From Actinomycetes bacterium (GTDB lineage Bacteria > Actinomycetota > Actinomycetes > S36-B12), in assembly GCA_030425745.1 (NCBI GenBank), contig JAUHZW010000093.1, positions 1 through 7,868 on the forward strand: a DNA stretch of 7,868 bases, in the 5' to 3' direction. Below the pieces are notes generated by a model. That model made no database searches. It worked only from the letters and a program-made list of their open reading frames with translations, and had not been told where the DNA came from. Below, piece after piece: positions 1 to 5,894 of this stretch. The stretch's first letter is position 1, and every line of letters begins with the position of its first letter. The position numbers and the translations under genes are program-made.

Positions 1-623
1 CGGGCATGGATGAGGTCACCTGCAATGCCAAGGCCGAGGACGGTCAGCCGTCCTTCTCTGCGGACGGCTCCCAGATCGTCTTCGTGTCTTTTCGATCCGG
101 AGGTCTTGGGCTGTGGATCATGGACTCGGATGGATCGAAGCCACGGCAAGTGAGTGAGGGTGGAGTGCAGCCGTCCTGGAGCCCTACCGGTGAGTGGATC
201 GCCTTCAGTGACGGGGTCGAGCAGGGGGACGACATCGGTGACGACACCGTTCTCGACACCGACATCTTCGTCGTGCGTCCCGATGGGACCGGCAGGCGGT
301 CACTCACCGGAATCCGGGGAGAGAAGGAGTTCTACCCGTCCTGGAGCCCCGATGGAAAGCAGATCGCCTTCGTGAGTGACATGTCCGGCCGGGATCAGGT
401 GTACGTCATGAACGTTGACGGCACCGGGCGCCGACAACTGACCCGCGTGGGAGCCAACTCCGAGCCGGCATGGTCGGCTGATGGTCGCTACGTCTACGTC
501 CAGCGCACCACGAGGGGTCGCAGCGACATCATGCGCGTGCCCGTCACCGGGCAGGGAACGGTCAACCTGACCAAGGGCTCGCCGAACTACGACCGACAGC
601 CGAACTCCCGGCCGAAGCCATGA
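1..623 (+). CDS. TolB-like (PD40/WD40-like) beta-propeller protein, C-terminal part, 5' end outside window
   Basis: The frame is open from the window edge to a TGA at 621-623. The first in-frame ATG (position 6) falls inside the repeat array, so the true start is probably upstream and only about 205 residues are visible. Four PD40-type blades can be read, counting from that ATG. They begin at about residues 15 (PSFSADG), 56 (PSWSPTG), 111 (PSWSPDG) and 154 (PAWSADG). Each runs on through an IAF/IVF strand to a D-I/V-Y/F strand, and most have a following DG(T/S)G turn. PD40 blades build six- or seven-bladed propellers like the C-terminal domain of TolB, so two or more blades should lie upstream. 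The family scaffolds protein or ligand contacts, usually outside the cytoplasm, and the blades alone do not show an enzyme activity. Blade 2 has a longer acidic loop (about residues 69-86). The chain ends with a proline-rich tail soon after blade 4. The stop overlaps the next gene by four bases, which suggests co-translation. The domain call is firm, but the specific role is unknown. Confidence 0.85.
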   Translation, partial: GMDEVTCNAKAEDGQPSFSADGSQIVFVSFRSGGLGLWIMDSDGSKPRQVSEGGVQPSWSPTGEWIAFSDGVEQGDDIGDDTVLDTDIFVVRPDGTGRRSLTGIRGEKEFYPSWSPDGKQIAFVSDMSGRDQVYVMNVDGTGRRQLTRVGANSEPAWSADGRYVYVQRTTRGRSDIMRVPVTGQGTVNLTKGSPNYDRQPNSRPKP

Positions 624-1321
624 CCCGCATCACGTCGTGGGTGGTCGCGGTGTCGGCAGCGGCGTTGGCCACGTTCCTCGCGGCGCCGGCGGTGCAAGCG
701 GTGCCGGGCACGTGCACCATCGGCGTCTCCCTGGAGCGCGGAGGACTCAGTGTCCAGGACTTCTTCGGCGGCGAGGACTGCCGCGAGGACTGGATGCTCA
801 TCACCTCGAACTTCGACCTCGGCATGCTCGGTGGCACGCTGGTTCTGGATGTCGCCGCGGGCGGCCCGCGGCCCGCGATCGATGTGCACCCGTCCTTCGA
901 CGGCACCTCGTGGGACGCCTGGACCGGGATGTGGGGGACCAAGAGGCTGGGTTTCCGGATGGACGGCAACCGACTCAGCGGCGGCATCGGACTGGTCTCC
1001 GATGACGAGGTCAGGCAGGCCATGGCCGGCGAGCAAGTGGGTGTGCCGATCAGCGCACGCTTGGACCGCCGGGATCTTGCTCCCCGTGTGCGCACGATGA
1101 ACCCTGACTGGTCCCGGGAGGATGATCTGCGGGGCGGACACTGCCAGATCGGTGACCGCAGGATCGATGTGTCGTTCACGTACGCGCGCGAGTGGGAGGA
1201 GCAGACCTTCCTCTCCGACGCTGAGCGCACGCTGGAGAGCGTGACCGTGACCAATGATCGGGTCTACGGACCGCTGTGCCTGGGCCTTCTGCTCGTGACT
1301 CCGCTCCCGGAGGGCGAATGA
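620..1321 (+). CDS. Exported protein of unknown family, paralogue 1 (four-cysteine)
   Basis: This is a 233-residue protein that I do not recognise. The N-terminus is a typical Sec signal: a short basic start (MTR), a hydrophobic stretch to about residue 24, and a likely signal peptidase I site after residue 27 (VQA|VP). The mature part has only four cysteines (C32, C54, C175, C220), which suggests two disulfides in an extracytoplasmic fold. No transmembrane helix, lipobox or sortase signal is visible after the signal peptide. It shares a WGT-x-R-x-GFR block (about 105-113), C-x-IG-x-R-x-IDV-x-F (175-186) and a C-terminal TND-x-VYGPLCLGL block (211-223) with the next gene, and all four cysteines align. 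The ATG at 620 lies in an ATGA overlap with the stop of the propeller gene. There is no good ribosome-binding site before it, so translation is probably coupled. Secretion is a strong inference; the function is unknown. Confidence 0.85.
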   Translation: MTRITSWVVAVSAAALATFLAAPAVQAVPGTCTIGVSLERGGLSVQDFFGGEDCREDWMLITSNFDLGMLGGTLVLDVAAGGPRPAIDVHPSFDGTSWDAWTGMWGTKRLGFRMDGNRLSGGIGLVSDDEVRQAMAGEQVGVPISARLDRRDLAPRVRTMNPDWSREDDLRGGHCQIGDRRIDVSFTYAREWEEQTFLSDAERTLESVTVTNDRVYGPLCLGLLLVTPLPEGE

Positions 1322-1337
1322 TGCGGCCCGCGACGAT

Positions 1338-1343
1338 GGAGGG
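1338..1343 (+). promoter_or_regulatory. Ribosome binding site that decides the start of paralogue 2
   Basis: GGAGGG lies 8 bases before the ATG at 1352. An upstream in-frame GTG at 1343 would overlap this site and could not use it, so the ATG is preferred. Confidence 0.75.
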
Positions 1344-1351
1344 TGGTTGAC

Positions 1352-2062
1352 ATGTCTGGATGGATGCGCCGAGCAGGCACCGGAGTGAGAGCAGGGGTCG
1401 GGGCAGGGGCCGTCGCCCTCGCCCTGGTGCTCATCCCGGGAGTCGTTGGGGCACCCGCGGCACAGGCTGCTCCCAGTGCGTGCACCGTGGACGTCAACCG
1501 CCATCACCAGTCGATCGACGTGCAGGGACGGTTCGGTGGGTCCACCTGCTCGGATGACTGGATGTCGATCGACTTCTGGTTCGCGCCCGAGTACGTGAGC
1601 GGGTCCGTCCAGGACACGGTCGCATCCCTCATGCGCCGGGGTATCGAGGTGCGGACGAGCACCAGGGACCTGCCGTGGCCGTTCGTCATCGGCGAATGGG
1701 GCACGGAACGGTTCGGCTTCCGGGTCTCCGACGGCCGGTTGACGGGCGGTGTGGACCTCCCGGATCAGGAGGCGGTGGGCCTGGCCATCAGCGGGGATCC
1801 GGCCGGCACGCCGGCATCGGTGACCCTCAAACGTCGCGACCTGCCCCAGGGTGCCCGATCGATCAGGGACTGGAACCTCGGCGATGGCCAGTGCCGGATC
1901 GGCGGCCGCACGATCGACGTCACATTCAACTACCGGGCGGAATGGCCGGAGAGCCAGAACATCGATGAGGTGGCCGACCTGCAGAGCGTCACAATCACCA
2001 ACGACCCCGTCTACGGGCCGCTGTGCCTGGGCCTGGTGCTGGCCACGCCGCTGCCTGACTGA
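1352..2062 (+). CDS. Exported protein of unknown family, paralogue 2 (four-cysteine)
   Basis: This 236-residue protein is clearly related to the gene just upstream. The start is the ATG at 1352, because GGAGGG sits 8 bases before it. The N-terminus carries several arginines, then an Ala/Val/Leu-rich segment, and a likely signal peptidase I site after residue 39 (AQA|AP). Cysteines are at 44, 66, 181 and 225. The first pair is 22 residues apart in both paralogues, and the last pair is 44 apart here against 45 in paralogue 1. Shared blocks include C-x-DDWM versus C-x-EDWM, WGT-x-R-x-GFR, C-x-IG-x-R-x-IDV-x-F and the C-terminal VYGPLCLGL. The middle (about 75-105) is the most diverged part. Thirty bases separate it from paralogue 1 with no terminator, so an operon is likely. 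I see no known domain or enzyme motif. A tandem duplication followed by divergence is the simplest origin. Confidence 0.85.
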   Translation: MSGWMRRAGTGVRAGVGAGAVALALVLIPGVVGAPAAQAAPSACTVDVNRHHQSIDVQGRFGGSTCSDDWMSIDFWFAPEYVSGSVQDTVASLMRRGIEVRTSTRDLPWPFVIGEWGTERFGFRVSDGRLTGGVDLPDQEAVGLAISGDPAGTPASVTLKRRDLPQGARSIRDWNLGDGQCRIGGRTIDVTFNYRAEWPESQNIDEVADLQSVTITNDPVYGPLCLGLVLATPLPD

Positions 2063-2080
2063 CCGCCTGCCCCGGTCGGT
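2058..2080 (+). terminator. Weak stem-loop at the end of paralogue 2
   Basis: Bases 2058-2065 can pair with 2073-2080 (8 bp including one G-U) around a 7-base loop, right at the stop codon. No T-tract follows. It may end the exported-protein operon before the ribF promoter, but the support is structural only. Confidence 0.3.
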
Positions 2081-2096
2081 CCTGGCGCGGCTGTCC

Positions 2097-2102
2097 TAGA
2101 GT
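2097..2102 (+). promoter_or_regulatory. Probable -10 box of a leaderless ribF promoter
   Basis: TAGAGT fits the actinobacterial TANNNT -10 pattern. It ends 6 bases before the GTG start of ribF, so transcription would begin at or next to the start codon. No Shine-Dalgarno sequence is present in the gap. No convincing -35 box was found, which is common for this class. Confidence 0.6.
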
Positions 2103-2108
2103 GCTGCC

Positions 2109-3017
2109 GTGCCTGTTCCGTCATCGTCATCGGGTGCCGTGCTGTGCATCGGGGTCTTCGACGGCGTCCACCGCGGGCACCGGGCCCTGCTCGCCGAAGG
2201 ACGACGTCAGGCTGACGCCCTCGGTCTGCCCCTGACCGCAGTGACGTTCTCCCCGCACCCGATGTCCGTGGTGGGCCCCCATCACGCGCCCCGCTCCCTG
2301 TCCACGCTGGAGCACCGGCGTGCACTCCTGCTCGAGGCGGGGGCCGATGACGTCGACGTGCTGGCATTCGACGAGGCGATGTCCGCTCTCTCCCCGGAGG
2401 ACTTCATCGTCCGGGAACTCGTGGATCGGCTCGGCGCGCGCGCTGTGGTCGTCGGCGAGGACTTCCGCTTCGGCCACCGAGCCGGGGGCACCGTCGATAC
2501 CCTCAGGTCCGCTGGGGAGCGGCTCGGATTCACGGTGACCGGAGTGGGCCTGGTGGGTGACGGAGAGCGCTGGTCCTCGACCCGGGTGCGAGCCCTCCTC
2601 GACGAGGGATCCGTCACCGAGGCGGCAGACCACCTGGGGCGCCCGTACGCCCTCGACGGCACTGTCGTGCACGGCGATCACCGTGGACGGGAACTCGGCT
2701 ATCCGACCGCCAATCTGGCGTGGGATGACGAGCCGGTGATCCCGGCCGACGGCGTGTACGCCGGATGGCTCACGGTGGCGGGGGAGAGGCACCCCTGCGC
2801 GATCTCGGTCGGCACCAACCCCCAGTTCGACGGCCGTGAGCGGCGCGTCGAGTCGTACGTCCTCGACCGCGACGACCTCGACCTGTACGGCCTGCGAGTG
2901 CGGGTGGAGTTCGTGGAGCGGCTGCGCGGCCAGATGACGTTCGAGTCCCTCGACGGCCTGCTCGACCAGATGGCCACAGACGTCGACAGGTCCCGGTCAC
3001 TCCTGTCGGGCGCCTGA
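2109..3017 (+). CDS. ribF: Bifunctional riboflavin kinase / FMN adenylyltransferase
   Basis: RibF phosphorylates riboflavin to FMN and then adenylates FMN to FAD in the cytoplasm. The 302-residue chain shows both modules. The N-terminal adenylyltransferase has the nucleotidyl-transfer signature GVFDGVHRGH (residues 15-24), then VGEDFRFGH near 115-123, and closes with the SSTRVR motif (156-161). The C-terminal riboflavin kinase starts near 168 and has the RGRELGYPTAN loop ending at N202 (T200 and N202 are the usual ligand residues). It also has the catalytic glutamate, E248, in VESYVLD. The start is forced: an in-frame TAG at 2097 leaves the GTG at 2109 as the first possible codon. The start has no Shine-Dalgarno sequence but has a well-placed -10 box, so the mRNA is probably leaderless. 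Only about 10 residues precede the first beta strand, fewer than in many relatives. In related genomes truB often lies upstream, but here the exported-protein genes do. Confidence 0.96.
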   Translation: MPVPSSSSGAVLCIGVFDGVHRGHRALLAEGRRQADALGLPLTAVTFSPHPMSVVGPHHAPRSLSTLEHRRALLLEAGADDVDVLAFDEAMSALSPEDFIVRELVDRLGARAVVVGEDFRFGHRAGGTVDTLRSAGERLGFTVTGVGLVGDGERWSSTRVRALLDEGSVTEAADHLGRPYALDGTVVHGDHRGRELGYPTANLAWDDEPVIPADGVYAGWLTVAGERHPCAISVGTNPQFDGRERRVESYVLDRDDLDLYGLRVRVEFVERLRGQMTFESLDGLLDQMATDVDRSRSLLSGA

Positions 3018-3026
3018 GGCGATGGT

Positions 3027-3044
3027 CCGGGGCCCGCACCCCGG
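3027..3044 (+). terminator. Short GC hairpin after ribF
   Basis: CCGGGG (3027-3032) pairs perfectly with CCCCGG (3039-3044) around a 6-base loop, 9 bases after the ribF stop. There is no T-tract. It overlaps the upstream part of the presumed rpsO promoter, so it could be a weak terminator or simply promoter-region GC symmetry. Confidence 0.35.
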
Positions 3045-3048
3045 CTGG

Positions 3049-3054
3049 TAGCCT
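3049..3054 (+). promoter_or_regulatory. Probable -10 box of the rpsO promoter
   Basis: TAGCCT matches TANNNT and is followed, after 6 bases, by an A at 3061 as the likely transcription start. This would give rpsO a leader of about 76 bases. No clear -35 element is visible. Confidence 0.4.
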
Positions 3055-3108
3055 TGCCCCACCAGACGGTCGTGGGGCTGCGGCGCCGCGATTCGTGTCA
3101 TCTCAACC

Positions 3109-3136
3109 GCCCGCATGGGCGCACGAAAGGTCGTGC
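3109..3136 (+). promoter_or_regulatory. rpsO leader: two adjoining hairpins, the second holding the Shine-Dalgarno
   Basis: GCCC (3109-3112) and GGGC (3117-3120) form a 4-bp stem with a GCAT loop. Directly after it, GCACGA (3121-3126) and TCGTGC (3131-3136) form a perfect 6-bp stem whose AAGG loop is part of the Shine-Dalgarno (GAAAGG, 3125-3130). The second stem ends at the base before the ATG. S15 represses its own mRNA through leader structures in several bacteria, so these hairpins are good candidates for such a control site. That role is inferred. Confidence 0.55.
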
Positions 3137-3406
3137 ATGTCTCTCGACACCGCCACCAAGCAGCAGATCATCGCCGAGTACGGCACCAAGCCCGGTGACA
3201 CCGGCAGCCCCGAGGTCCAGATCGCGCTCCTCACGCGCCGGATCACCGACCTCACGGAGCACCTCAAGGAGCACAAGCACGACCACCACAGCCGCCGTGG
3301 GCTGCTGATCCTGGTCGGTCAGCGTCGTCGACTCCTGTCGTACCTGACCAAGACCGACATCGAGCGCTACCGAGCGATCATCGAGAAGCTCGGCCTGCGC
3401 CGCTAG
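3137..3406 (+). CDS. rpsO: 30S ribosomal protein S15
   Basis: S15 is a primary binder of 16S rRNA, contacting the three-way junction of helices 20-22 and nucleating the platform of the small subunit. The 89-residue protein has the normal family length. It carries the hallmark TGSPEVQIALLT (about residues 22-33), the helix ITDLTEHLKEHKHDHHSRRGLL region (from about 36) with the conserved HxxDHHSRRGL core, and the C-terminal RRRLLSYL segment. The ATG at 3137 is chosen because the protein then begins exactly as S15 does and GAAAGG lies 6 bases upstream. Open reading continues further upstream but encodes nothing S15-like. It sits between ribF and pnp as in most actinobacteria, with its own probable promoter and a strong hairpin just after the stop. 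Its leader structures suggest autogenous control. Confidence 0.98.
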   Translation: MSLDTATKQQIIAEYGTKPGDTGSPEVQIALLTRRITDLTEHLKEHKHDHHSRRGLLILVGQRRRLLSYLTKTDIERYRAIIEKLGLRR

Positions 3407-3412
3407 GCCTTC

Positions 3413-3444
3413 GAACCGGGTCGGTCCTCGGACCGGCCCGGTTC
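3413..3444 (+). terminator. Strong 14-bp stem-loop between rpsO and pnp
   Basis: Bases 3413-3426 pair with 3431-3444, with one G-U and no bulges, around the tetraloop CTCG, starting 7 bases after the rpsO stop. No T-tract follows. It can act as a U-less terminator or attenuator. Alternatively, by analogy with the rpsO-pnp regions of Streptomyces and E. coli, it can be a double-stranded site cut by RNase III. Both roles are inferred. Confidence 0.65.
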
Positions 3445-3507
3445 TCACTGTCGGGGCGCTGCCCCACATCCGCAGCCGGCCCCCTGCCGGCATCGGCACA
3501 ACTGAAC

Positions 3508-3537
3508 CCGACAATCGAATACCCGTGACCATCGGAT
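3508..3537 (+). promoter_or_regulatory. Possible pnp promoter (weak)
   Basis: CCGACA (3508-3513) and TCGGAT (3532-3537), 18 bases apart, are a poor but plausible -35/-10 pair in the least GC-rich patch of the rpsO-pnp gap. A separate pnp promoter in this gap is known in other actinobacteria. The match here is weak. Confidence 0.2.
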
Positions 3538-3590
3538 GATCCGGGGGCGCCGCAACGTGCGCCTGTCGTCGGTCCTCGGTAGTGACCTCC

Positions 3591-3614
3591 GGGAGCCTCC
3601 TCGTGGAGGGTCCC
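3591..3614 (+). promoter_or_regulatory. pnp leader hairpin
   Basis: GGGA (3591-3594) pairs with TCCC (3611-3614), and CCTCC (3596-3600) with GGAGG (3605-3609). The two stems are separated by one G-G mismatch and capped by a TCGT loop. It lies about 80 bases before the pnp start and would be in the leader of either a read-through or a pnp-specific transcript. PNPase controls its own mRNA through a cleaved leader stem in E. coli; a similar role here is speculative. Confidence 0.4.
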
Positions 3615-3658
3615 GTGGGCCTCGATCGAAGACCGCCACCGGTCGCCCCGCGCGTGCG

Positions 3659-3687
3659 CCCCTGTTCAACACACACGAAACAGGAGG
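3659..3687 (+). promoter_or_regulatory. Hairpin that can hide the pnp Shine-Dalgarno
   Basis: The ribosome site AGGAGG (3682-3687) lies 5 bases before the GTG at 3693 and fixes that start. Bases 3659-3666 (CCCCTGTT) can pair with AACAGG at 3679-3684 and, after a bulged A at 3685, with GG at 3686-3687. The loop is 12 bases and CA-rich. The whole Shine-Dalgarno would be covered. Confidence 0.5.
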
Positions 3688-3692
3688 CACCC

Positions 3693-5894
3693 GTGGAGGG
3701 TTCCCAGATCTCTACCGCCGAGGCCGTGATCGACAACGGCTCCTTCGGCACCCGCACCATCCGCTTCGAGACCGGCCGTCTGGCTCGCCAGGCCGCCGGC
3801 GCCGTCGCCGTCTTCCTCGACGACGAGACCATGCTGCTCTCGGCCACCGCGGCCGGCAAGCAGCCGAAGGACCACTTCGACTTCTTCCCGCTGACGGTCG
3901 ATGTCGAGGAGCGCATGTACTCCGTGGGCCGGATCCCCGGCTCGTTCTTCCGGCGTGAGGGCCGTCCGTCCGAGGACGCCATCCTCACCTGCCGCCTGAT
4001 CGACCGCCCGCTGCGTCCGACCTTCACCAAGGGCCTGCGCAATGAGGTCCAGGTGGTCATCACGGTGATGGCCCTCAACCCGAACGACCTCTACGACGTC
4101 GTGGCGATCAACGCCGCATCCGCGTCCACCCAGATCGCCGGACTGCCCTTCAGTGGCCCGGTCGGCGGCGTCCGCGTCGCCCTGATCCGCGGCCAGTGGG
4201 TCGCGTTCCCCACGCATGAGCAGCTGGAGGAGGCCGTGTTCGACATGGTCGTCGCCGGTCGCATCGCGGGTGACGACGTCGCCATCATGATGGTCGAGGC
4301 CGAGGCCACCGATCGCACCATCGAGCTGGTCGCAGGCGGCGCCACCGCGCCGACCGAGGAGGTCGTGGCCGAGGGCCTCGACGCCTCCAAGGTGTTCATC
4401 CGCGCGCTCTGCGAGGCGCAGATGAAGCTCGCGGGCGAGGCAGCCAAGCCCACCGCCGACTACCCGCTGTTCCCCGAGTACCAGCCGGATGTCTACGACG
4501 CGGTCGAGCGCCTGTCGGTGTCCGACATCCGCGAGGCCATGCAGATCGTCAGCAAGGCTGAGCGTGAGGCCCGTCTCGACGACATCAAGAAGGTCGTCAC
4601 CGCTGAGCTCGCCGTCGAGTTCGAGGGCCGCGAGAAGGAGATCTCGGCGGCCATCCGCTCGGTCACCAAGAACGTCGTGCGCGAGCGCGTGCTGCGTGAT
4701 CACGTCCGCATCGACGGTCGTGGCCTGGCCGACATCCGCCCGCTGGGCGCTGAGGTCGAGGTTCTTCCTCGCGTGCACGGTTCGGCGCTGTTCGAGCGCG
4801 GTGAGACCCAGATCCTGGGAGTCACGACGCTGAACATGCTCCGGATGGAGCAGCAGCTCGACACGCTGAACCCGGACAACCGCAAGCGGTACATGCACAA
4901 CTACAACTTCCCGCCGTACTCGACCGGTGAGACCGGCCGTGTCGGTTCGCCGAAGCGCCGCGAGATCGGCCACGGTGCGCTGGCGGAGCGTGCGCTCCTG
5001 CCCGTCCTGCCGTCCCGTGAGGAGTTCCCCTACGCGATCCGACAGGTGTCAGAGGCTCTCGGCTCCAACGGCTCGACCTCGATGGGCTCGGTGTGTGCCT
5101 CGACCATGTCCCTGCTGAACGCCGGTGTGCCGCTCAAGGCTCCGGTGGCGGGCATCGCCATGGGCCTCATCTCCGGTGAGGTCGACGGCAAGACGGAGTA
5201 CGTCGCGATCACCGACATCCTCGGTGCTGAGGACGCCTTCGGCGACATGGACTTCAAGGTCGCCGGCACCAAGGAGTTCGTGACGGCCCTGCAGCTCGAC
5301 ACCAAGCTCGACGGCATTCCGGCCGACGTGCTCGGCGGCGCGCTCAAGCAGGCGCGTGATGCCCGCTTCACGATCCTCGAGGTCATGAACGAGGCCATCG
5401 ATGCTCCCGACGAGATGGCCACCACGGCCCCGCGCGTCATCAGCATCACGGTCCCGGTCGACAAGATCGGCGAGGTGATCGGGCCGAAGGGCAAGATCAT
5501 CAACCAGATCCAGGAGGACACCGGCGCCGACATCACCATCGAGGACGACGGCACCATCTACATCGGTGCCACCGACGGTCCGTCGGCGGAGGCCGCTCGC
5601 AATGCGATCAACGCCATCGCCAACCCGACGATGCCCGAGGTCGGCGAGCGCTACCTGGGCACCGTCGTGAAGACGACCACCTTCGGGGCGTTCGTCTCGC
5701 TCATGCCGGGCAAGGACGGCCTGCTGCACATCACCGAGGTCAAGAAGCTCAACGGCGGCAAGCGCGTGGAGAACGTCGAGGACGTCCTCCCCGTGGGCAC
5801 CAAGGTCGAGGTCGAGATCAAGGAGATCGACTCTCGCGGCAAGCTCTCGCTGATGCCGGTCCTCGAAGAGGAGACCTCCGGCGCTGATGCCTAG
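3693..5894 (+). CDS. pnp: Polynucleotide phosphorylase (guanosine pentaphosphate synthase-type PNPase)
   Basis: PNPase degrades RNA 3' to 5' with phosphate, or adds nucleotides in reverse, as a trimer in the RNA decay machinery. Actinobacterial members have also been called GpsI. The 733-residue chain has the full order of parts. The first RNase PH domain carries the FFRREGRPSE loop (85-94), and is followed by the helical linker. The second RNase PH domain has HGSALFERGETQ (362-373) and the metal/phosphate residues D514, D520 and K522 in DAFGDMDFK. The KH domain has GPKG (597-600), and the S1 domain runs from about 650. The start is the GTG at 3693, since AGGAGG precedes it and the protein then begins as its relatives do. 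The frame stays open to 3582, but that part has no family similarity and no ribosome site. The stop overlaps the next gene by 8 bases. Nothing looks broken. Confidence 0.97.
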   Translation: MEGSQISTAEAVIDNGSFGTRTIRFETGRLARQAAGAVAVFLDDETMLLSATAAGKQPKDHFDFFPLTVDVEERMYSVGRIPGSFFRREGRPSEDAILTCRLIDRPLRPTFTKGLRNEVQVVITVMALNPNDLYDVVAINAASASTQIAGLPFSGPVGGVRVALIRGQWVAFPTHEQLEEAVFDMVVAGRIAGDDVAIMMVEAEATDRTIELVAGGATAPTEEVVAEGLDASKVFIRALCEAQMKLAGEAAKPTADYPLFPEYQPDVYDAVERLSVSDIREAMQIVSKAEREARLDDIKKVVTAELAVEFEGREKEISAAIRSVTKNVVRERVLRDHVRIDGRGLADIRPLGAEVEVLPRVHGSALFERGETQILGVTTLNMLRMEQQLDTLNPDNRKRYMHNYNFPPYSTGETGRVGSPKRREIGHGALAERALLPVLPSREEFPYAIRQVSEALGSNGSTSMGSVCASTMSLLNAGVPLKAPVAGIAMGLISGEVDGKTEYVAITDILGAEDAFGDMDFKVAGTKEFVTALQLDTKLDGIPADVLGGALKQARDARFTILEVMNEAIDAPDEMATTAPRVISITVPVDKIGEVIGPKGKIINQIQEDTGADITIEDDGTIYIGATDGPSAEAARNAINAIANPTMPEVGERYLGTVVKTTTFGAFVSLMPGKDGLLHITEVKKLNGGKRVENVEDVLPVGTKVEVEIKEIDSRGKLSLMPVLEEETSGADA

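Noticed and set aside
1343..1351. GTG start at 1343 for paralogue 2
   Set aside because: It overlaps the Shine-Dalgarno that serves the ATG at 1352.
587..1507. Minus-strand open frame of about 306 codons opposite the exported-protein genes
   Set aside because: It would span both plus-strand paralogues, whose mutual protein similarity and signal peptides prove the plus strand is coding. The minus product is rich in H/R/G with no motif.
2063..2108. FMN riboswitch before ribF
   Set aside because: The gap is only 46 bases, much shorter than an RFN element, and shows none of its conserved stems.
3056..3078. 7-bp stem GCCCCAC / GTGGGGC before rpsO
   Set aside because: The left arm lies before the likely transcription start at 3061, so it would be mostly missing from the RNA unless the transcript begins further upstream.
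3095..3136. Upstream start for rpsO at 3095
   Set aside because: It adds 14 residues not found in S15 and would translate through the leader hairpins and the Shine-Dalgarno.
3453..3491. Two further short GC stems (3453-3465 and 3475-3491) in the rpsO-pnp gap
   Set aside because: Five and six base pairs with 3- and 5-base loops are common by chance in such GC-rich sequence.
3582..3692. Upstream extension of pnp to a GTG at 3582
   Set aside because: The added 37 residues do not resemble any PNPase start, there is no ribosome site, and AGGAGG sits properly before the GTG at 3693.
3666..4973. Long minus-strand open frame (435 codons) opposite pnp
   Set aside because: It is a GC-rich mirror of the pnp reading frame. 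Its product is a run of low-complexity D/L/G/R-rich sequence with no domain, and pnp is certain on the other strand.
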